A stretch of DNA of 11,203 nt from Immundisolibacter sp. GTDB taxonomy: Bacteria > Pseudomonadota > Gammaproteobacteria > Immundisolibacterales > Immundisolibacteraceae. The position numbers and the translations under genes were made by a program. The stretch is taken from contig NZ_JBFIII010000095.1 in NCBI RefSeq assembly GCF_041601295.1, forward strand, positions 1 through 11,203, read 5' to 3'. The notes under the pieces were generated by a model. That model did no database searches. It was not told where the DNA came from and worked only from the letters and a program-made list of their open reading frames with translations. This document shows positions 7,428-11,203 of this stretch, piece by piece; position 1 is the first letter of the stretch; every line of letters begins with the position of its first letter.

Positions 7428-8345
7428 ATGACGGCCATCAGACGCGTCACCAAGGCGGTGTTTCCCGTTGCCGGCCTCGGCACGCGGTTCCTGCCCGCCA
7501 CCAAGGCCAACCCCAAGGAAATGCTGCCGGTAGTGGACAAGCCTCTGATCCAGTACGCGGTGGAGGAAGCGGTGGAAGCCGGCATAACCGAGCTGGTCTT
7601 CATCACCGGACGCAGCAAGCGCGCTATCCCGGACCACTTCGACACCGCCTACGAACTCGAAGCGGAGCTCGAAAAAAACGGCAAGACGGCGATGCTGGAA
7701 CTGGTACGCAACATCACGCCACCGAACGTCACCTGCATCTATATTCGCCAGGCCGCGCCGCTGGGTCTGGGCCACGCGGTGCTGTGCGCGGCACCGGTGG
7801 TCGGCGATGCGCCGTTTGCCGTGCTGCTGGCCGACGACCTGATCGCCGCCCGCGACCCGGGTCTGCACACGGCCACCTGCCTGAAGGACATGATCGACGT
7901 GTACGAGCAGCGCGGGGCCAGTATCGTCGGCGTCGAGGAAATCCCCATTGAGTTCTCGCGCCGCTACGGCGTGGTGCGCCCGCGGCCGGCCGGCAACGGC
8001 CTGTACGAGGTCGACGACATCGTCGAAAAACCCGCCCCGGAAGACGCGCCGTCCAACCTGGGCGTGGTCGGCCGCTATGTGCTGACACCTCGCGTGTTCG
8101 ACTTGCTGCGCAGCACCCGGCGGGGTGCCGGGGGCGAAATCCAACTGACCGACGCACTTGCTGAATTGATCAAATACGAGCGCCTGTTCGCTTACAACAT
8201 CCCGGGGCACCGCTACGATTGTGGAAGCAAGCTGGGGTACCTGGAGGCGACCATCGAGTACGGCCTGCGCCACCCGGAGCTGGGTGCTGCGTTCAAGGAG
8301 TTCCTGCTTGCGCGCGCCACGGAGTCGTTTGAGCCGCGCCTGTGA
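7428..8345 (+). CDS. galU: UTP-glucose-1-phosphate uridylyltransferase
   Basis: This 305-residue cytosolic nucleotidyltransferase makes UDP-glucose from UTP and glucose-1-phosphate for polysaccharide, lipopolysaccharide and glycolipid synthesis. The UTP-binding signature VAGLGTRFLPATKANPKEML spans residues 14-33, with GLGTR at 16-20 and conserved K26 and K30. LADD at 134-137 carries the metal-binding aspartate. DIVEKP at 197-202 holds the sugar-phosphate lysine. GGEIQLTDAL at 235-244 and YDCGSKLGYLEA near the C-terminus are standard GalU segments. ATG 7428 is preceded by GAGGAG (7413-7418) nine bases upstream, the strongest ribosome site of the cluster. The stop overlaps the next start by four bases (GTGA). 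It lies 36 bp after speE and shares no obvious pathway with its neighbours. Confidence 0.96.
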   Translation: MTAIRRVTKAVFPVAGLGTRFLPATKANPKEMLPVVDKPLIQYAVEEAVEAGITELVFITGRSKRAIPDHFDTAYELEAELEKNGKTAMLELVRNITPPNVTCIYIRQAAPLGLGHAVLCAAPVVGDAPFAVLLADDLIAARDPGLHTATCLKDMIDVYEQRGASIVGVEEIPIEFSRRYGVVRPRPAGNGLYEVDDIVEKPAPEDAPSNLGVVGRYVLTPRVFDLLRSTRRGAGGEIQLTDALAELIKYERLFAYNIPGHRYDCGSKLGYLEATIEYGLRHPELGAAFKEFLLARATESFEPRL

Positions 8346-8899
8346 CCGATGAGCCGGCTGCCGAGGCGTGGGCGGTCTACCATGCCGCGGACTGCCTGTA
8401 CGACGAGCCGACCGTACGCACGGCTGTCGATCGTCTGGCGGGCGAGGTCACTGCCACGCTGCGGGATAAGAACCCGGTCCTGCTGTGCCCGATGACCGGC
8501 GGCGTGGTGCTGGCCGGCCATCTGCTGCCGCAGCTCGATTTCCCGCTGGAGTTCGACTATGTGCACGCTACGCGGTATGCGGGCTCGCTCACGGGCGGCA
8601 AACTCAGTTGGAAAGTAACGCCGACCGTCGCCTTGTCCGGACGGCATGTACTGGTGGTCGATGATGTGCTCGACCGGGGTATCACCCTGGCCGCCCTGGT
8701 CGAGTTTTGCCGCCACCAGGGCGCTGCCAGCGTGCACAGTCTGGTTCTGATCGACAAGCGCTGTCAGCGCCAAGCGCCGATCGAGGCTGATTTCGTCGGC
8801 CTCACCGCGCCGGATCGCTATCTGTTTGGCTGGGGCATGGACTACAAGGGCTATTTGCGCAACGTGCCCGGCATCTACGCGGTGAGCGACCAGCCATGA
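8342..8899 (+). CDS. hpt: Hypoxanthine-guanine phosphoribosyltransferase
   Basis: This 185-residue cytosolic purine-salvage enzyme joins hypoxanthine or guanine to PRPP, giving IMP or GMP. The PRPP-binding motif VLVVDDVLDRGIT is at residues 103-115 with D107, D108 and D111. R112 stands where many relatives have T, S or E. The catalytic flexible-loop region is RYAGSLTGGKLSWK (78-91). LIDKR (136-140) supplies the lysine of the purine-binding region, and FGWGMDYKGYLRN (162-174) is the typical C-terminal segment. The start is GTG 8342, overlapping the galU TGA in a GTGA junction; its own stop overlaps the next ATG in ATGA. The downstream enzyme should release hypoxanthine, so the pair forms a two-step salvage route to IMP. 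Confidence 0.92.
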   Translation: MTDEPAAEAWAVYHAADCLYDEPTVRTAVDRLAGEVTATLRDKNPVLLCPMTGGVVLAGHLLPQLDFPLEFDYVHATRYAGSLTGGKLSWKVTPTVALSGRHVLVVDDVLDRGITLAALVEFCRHQGAASVHSLVLIDKRCQRQAPIEADFVGLTAPDRYLFGWGMDYKGYLRNVPGIYAVSDQP

Positions 8900-9639
8900 T
8901 CGCCATCATCGGTGGCTCCGGCCTCGATCACTGGTCTCGCCTAGACGGATTCGCGCCCACCACGCTGACGACACCCTTTGGCGACCCGGCCGCGCCCCTG
9001 TTGTGCGGCGACATCGATGGCGTGGCGGTGTGTTTTCTGCCGCGCCACGGCGCGGATCACACGTTGCCGCCGCACCGCATCAATTACCGCGCCAACCTGT
9101 GGGCGTGTAAAACCGTCGGCGCGCGCGCCATAGTCGCGGTGGCGACCGTCGGCGCAATCAGCGCACATATCGGGCCAGGCACGCTGGTACTCCCGGACCA
9201 GATCATCGATTACACCAGTGGCCGCGAGGCGAGCTTCTTTGACGGTACCGACCAGACCGTTCAGCACGTCGAGTTCACCGAGCCCTACGATGCCGTGGTG
9301 CGAAAGGCGCTGCACGACGCTGCCGTTGCCAGCGGCGTCGACCTGAGGGACGGCGGCACCTATGCCGCGACCCAGGGCCCGCGCCTGGAAACCCGCGCCG
9401 AGATCGACCGCCTGGAACGCGACGGCTGCCACATCGTGGGCATGACCGGCATGCCAGAAGCCGCCCTGGCGCGGGAACTTGCCCTGCCCTACGCGTGCCT
9501 GGCCTTAGTCGCCAACCGCGCCGCCGGGCGCGGCAGCAGCAGTCTGCTGGCTGAAATCGAACAGCACCTGGCAAGCGGCATCGCCTGCGCGCAAAGCCTG
9601 CTGTTGGAAGCTCTGCCCCAGCTCGCCGGGCGCGTCTGA
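8896..9639 (+). CDS. mtiP: S-methyl-5'-thioinosine phosphorylase
   Basis: This 247-residue enzyme of the MTAP/PNP family cleaves methylthioinosine with phosphate to hypoxanthine and methylthioribose-1-phosphate. Phosphate-site elements are GGSGL (6-10) and PRHG (49-52), followed by PPHRINYRANLWA (58-70). DYTSGREASFF (105-115), TQGPRLET (159-166) and GMTGMPEAALARELALPYACLALV (182-205) strongly resemble Pseudomonas aeruginosa PA3004, a characterised methylthioinosine phosphorylase. Just after that block the sequence is ANRAAG, without the aspartate pair (DYD) that methyladenosine phosphorylases use to hold the 6-amino group. This supports a 6-oxopurine substrate. ATG 8896 overlaps the hpt stop by four bases. 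A methylthioadenosine deaminase would be needed upstream in the pathway and is not in the window. Confidence 0.9.
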   Translation: MIAIIGGSGLDHWSRLDGFAPTTLTTPFGDPAAPLLCGDIDGVAVCFLPRHGADHTLPPHRINYRANLWACKTVGARAIVAVATVGAISAHIGPGTLVLPDQIIDYTSGREASFFDGTDQTVQHVEFTEPYDAVVRKALHDAAVASGVDLRDGGTYAATQGPRLETRAEIDRLERDGCHIVGMTGMPEAALARELALPYACLALVANRAAGRGSSSLLAEIEQHLASGIACAQSLLLEALPQLAGRV

Positions 9640-9654
9640 CCCGCCAAGACGCTC

Positions 9655-9676
9655 GGCTGAGGGGAACCCCTCGGTT
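9655..9676 (+). terminator. Weak candidate terminator after the phosphorylase gene
   Basis: A GAGGG/CCCTC stem (9659-9663 with 9668-9672) around a GAAC loop can be lengthened by mostly G-T wobble pairs on both sides. Only three T residues follow. It sits about 16 bases after the stop codon, where a terminator would be expected, but the weak T tract makes it marginal. The remaining 184 bp up to the regulator gene showed no clear promoter or gene. Confidence 0.3.
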
Positions 9677-9860
9677 TGCTGCGGCTCACCTGACACTGAC
9701 CACCCACCGCGCAACGGCACTGGCCGTTTACGCCGTCGCGTCCATTCCACTCAAGAACCGCGCGCAGCGGCCGATACCAGCAGCAGGGGCTAAACCCGGC
9801 GCGGCGCACTGAGTGTGCAGCCTGTGTCACCCAGGGAATAAAACTAATGGGACAGGGCTC

Positions 9861-10523
9861 ATGATTTTGCTGGCGAGCGAAGACACATCATTGATGGACC
9901 GGTGGGCGGTGGCGGTGGCTAGCCGCGGCACCCTGGTGCGTCGCGTGTCCCAGATGGACGAGGCCGAGGGCACACTGTCCGGGCGGCGACCCCAGGTTTT
10001 GTTGTTGGACCTGGCGTTTGGCGACCTGCGCGGCGCTGGCGGGGTCGCCAACCTCAATGATTTCAGTCCGGATACCCGCATCATCACCATGAGCCATCAA
10101 CCCAGCGACGACGAGGGCATTACCATGCTTCGCGCCGGTGCCCGCGGCTACTGCAATGTTCATATCGACCCGCGGCTCCTGAGCAAGGCGGTGGAGACCG
10201 TGCAACTCGGTGAAGTTTGGGTGGGCCGACGCCTGATCGACCGGCTGGTTGCGTTGGTTGGGAACCCCGCGGCCGCCCGGGCCGACGCCGATGACGGCGT
10301 GGATCTGGACGCGCTAACCTCCCGCGAGCGAGAGATTGCCCGCCTCATCGGCGGTGGCTACAGCAACAAGATCATCGCCCAGCAGCTGGGCATTACCGAA
10401 CGTACCGTCAAGGCGCATCTGGGGTCGGTATTCGCCAAGCTTGGCGTGCGCGACCGGCTGCAGCTGGCGCTGCTGGTGACCAACCGGGTTCGGCATGGCA
10501 ACCCGGCGATAGCGCTCAGCTAG
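9861..10523 (+). CDS. LuxR/NarL-type regulator with degenerate receiver domain
   Basis: This is a 220-residue transcription factor. The N-terminal half (about 1-118) is receiver-like: acidic pair E7/D8, a candidate phosphorylated D50 in VLLLD, and S78 where the switch T/S is expected. The canonical lysine of the GYLLK segment is missing, because the equivalent GYCNV (96-100) has V100. A linker (about 130-148) leads to a standard LuxR helix-turn-helix (about 150-212): LTSREREIARLIGGGYSNKIIAQQLGITERTVKAHLGSVFAKLGV. ATG 9861 is preferred because the receiver strand MILLAS starts there; GTG 9813 in the same frame would add 16 residues that look like leader. Its ribosome site is poor. No histidine kinase adjoins it, so the signal and targets are unknown. 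The TAG stop lies inside the left CTAG of the small element that follows. Confidence 0.87.
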   Translation: MILLASEDTSLMDRWAVAVASRGTLVRRVSQMDEAEGTLSGRRPQVLLLDLAFGDLRGAGGVANLNDFSPDTRIITMSHQPSDDEGITMLRAGARGYCNVHIDPRLLSKAVETVQLGEVWVGRRLIDRLVALVGNPAAARADADDGVDLDALTSREREIARLIGGGYSNKIIAQQLGITERTVKAHLGSVFAKLGVRDRLQLALLVTNRVRHGNPAIALS

Positions 10524-10656
10524 GGAACCGCTGATCTATTCGGCGGCTCCCGCAGCGCACGCAGTACCAAAATCGATGGCTGTACGCCAACGGGAAATCA
10601 AGCATTTCCGGTGCGCGCTGGGAAATTCAGAATGGGTTTATTCAGCGCTCCCCTAG
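10520..10656. mobile_element. Candidate MITE-like element with CTAG target duplication
   Basis: The stretch is bounded by CTAG at 10520-10523 and 10653-10656. Just inside are imperfect inverted ends. The left is GGAACCGCTGATCTATTC (10524-10541). The right, read inverted from 10652 to 10635, is GGGAGCGCTGAATAAACC. They match at 11 of 18 positions and at 9 of the outer 11. The core is 129 bp and has no transposase. CTAG-like four-base duplications are typical of some IS5-family elements, so a non-autonomous relative is possible. Small hairpins lie inside: 10523-10551 and a GGAAAT/ATTTCC pair at 10593-10609. An alternative is an unrelated terminator plus chance similarity. No second copy exists in the window to confirm mobility. 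Confidence 0.42.
10523..10551 (+). repeat. Inverted repeat directly after the regulator stop codon
   Basis: GGGAACCGC (10523-10531) can pair with GCGGCTCCC (10543-10551), with one mismatch and an 11-base loop. There is no following T tract, so it is a poor Rho-independent terminator. It overlaps the left end of the candidate small element and may simply be its subterminal hairpin. Confidence 0.45.
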
Positions 10657-10774
10657 CGGGCTCGCCCCAAGCGGCAGGCTTGCAGTACATGGCCAGGCTC
10701 CCATCCGCACCATAGTCCAGTAGCCTTGCGCCTGCCCAGAAAGGCATATTCACGTCCCATAAGGCCACCAAACG

Positions 10775-11110
10775 GTGGCAATACCGGGGCAGCAAACTGT
10801 GGAACAAGTCGGATCAATCAGCGCCGTATGCGGTCGGGTAACCGCGGTCGACATGGCTGGACACGCGCGCCAGTTACGGCTGCACGACCCGCTGTTCGGC
10901 GGCGACATGTTAATCGCTGCTCTGGACTCTGCCGCCAATGTACGTCTACTTTCCGGTATGGACCTGTACGTGGCACCTGGCTCGACCGCAGTACTGGATG
11001 CCGACGTGATCGAGCATGATGATGTGATTGACGACGGCAGTCTGCGTCTGCATGACGTGCTACGGGTTCTTGATCTGTTCAGTGCGTCCGCGCGTCGTTC
11101 GGTGGCCTGA
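10775..11110 (+). CDS. Orphan retention-module-like (LapA N-terminus type) small protein
   Basis: This 111-residue protein has no signal peptide or membrane helix. Residues about 9-80 fit the pattern of the N-terminal retention module of LapA-type type I secreted adhesins and of FecR-like folds. The landmarks are VGSISAVCGRVTAV, then GHARQLRLHDPLFGGDML, a strand V-R-L-L-S-G-M-D-L, and STAVLDADVIE. In LapA this module jams in the outer-membrane pore and holds the adhesin on the surface. Here the frame stops just after the module, with no repeats, no LapG-type di-alanine cleavage site where expected and no adhesin downstream. It may be a stand-alone protein or the remnant of a deleted adhesin. 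The start is uncertain: GTG 10775 lies inside a hairpin, and GTG 10799 with GGGG about ten bases upstream is the alternative. Confidence 0.55.
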   Translation: MAIPGQQTVEQVGSISAVCGRVTAVDMAGHARQLRLHDPLFGGDMLIAALDSAANVRLLSGMDLYVAPGSTAVLDADVIEHDDVIDDGSLRLHDVLRVLDLFSASARRSVA

Positions 11111-11115
11111 ACGAC

Positions 11116-11203
11116 TCAGGCCTTGGGCGCCAAACGCCAGAGTTCCCGGTGCATGCTGCAGGTCGGTACACGCACTGCCTCCTGAACCGTGTCGAGCTCT
11201 CGC
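11116..11203 (-). CDS. C-terminal end of an unrecognised gene (partial)
   Basis: On the minus strand a frame entering from the window edge is open for 28 codons and ends at TGA (11118..11116). Its last residues include HRELWRLAPKA. It would converge with the orphan retention-module gene with only five bases between the stops, leaving no room for a terminator. The fragment is too short to assign to a family. Another frame on the same strand is also open over this interval, so the coding call itself is tentative. Confidence 0.35.
   Translation of the reverse strand, partial: RELDTVQEAVRVPTCSMHRELWRLAPKA

Noticed and set aside
9813..9860. Earlier GTG start for the LuxR-type regulator
   Set aside because: The 16 extra residues precede the first receiver strand and have no counterpart in the family; ATG 9861 fits the domain boundary better.
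10598..10807. 69-codon minus-strand frame running through the right end of the small element
   Set aside because: It crosses the inverted end and the CTAG of the candidate element and the start region of the plus-strand gene. No family is recognised. It could be a gene relic, but nothing supports that firmly.

Overview
The window is about 11.2 kb of high-GC, gene-dense DNA from a bacterial chromosome, most likely a free-living gammaproteobacterium. The supporting evidence is the pepA-holC pair, the argS-SPOR pair, a Pseudomonas-type methylthioinosine phosphorylase, and a beta-class glutathione S-transferase. No phage genes, transposase, tRNA, rRNA or CRISPR array is visible. The genus cannot be named from this sequence.

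Left region (1-2435, minus strand): a YeeZ-like NAD(P)-binding reductase or epimerase is followed by pepA (M17 leucyl aminopeptidase). pepA runs through a TGATG overlap into the first 12 codons of holC, cut by the window edge. A divergent 199-bp gap leads to a plus-strand glutathione S-transferase (2635-3246) that ends in a very strong intrinsic terminator.

Central region (3540-9639, all plus strand): a putative promoter precedes argS (TTG start), which overlaps a membrane-anchored SPOR-domain (FtsN-like) gene. In Pseudomonas, hslV-hslU follow such a pair. Here the next genes are a pyruvoyl-dependent arginine decarboxylase and spermidine synthase. After 36 bp come galU, a hypoxanthine-guanine phosphoribosyltransferase and an S-methyl-5'-thioinosine phosphorylase, the last three joined by 4-bp overlaps. 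Together these genes suggest an arginine to agmatine to polyamine route. Its by-product methylthioadenosine, once deaminated, would be split to hypoxanthine and returned to IMP. SpeD, agmatinase and the MTA deaminase needed to complete the chain are not in the window.

Right region (9640-11203): a LuxR/NarL-type regulator has a degenerate receiver domain. Its stop codon lies inside the left CTAG of a candidate 137-bp MITE-like element. Next is a short orphan gene resembling the N-terminal retention module of LapA-type adhesins, without the adhesin. The 3' end of an unrecognised minus-strand gene closes the window. This region is the most accessory-looking. The best leads are the polyamine/purine-salvage cluster, the orphan retention module and the small element.
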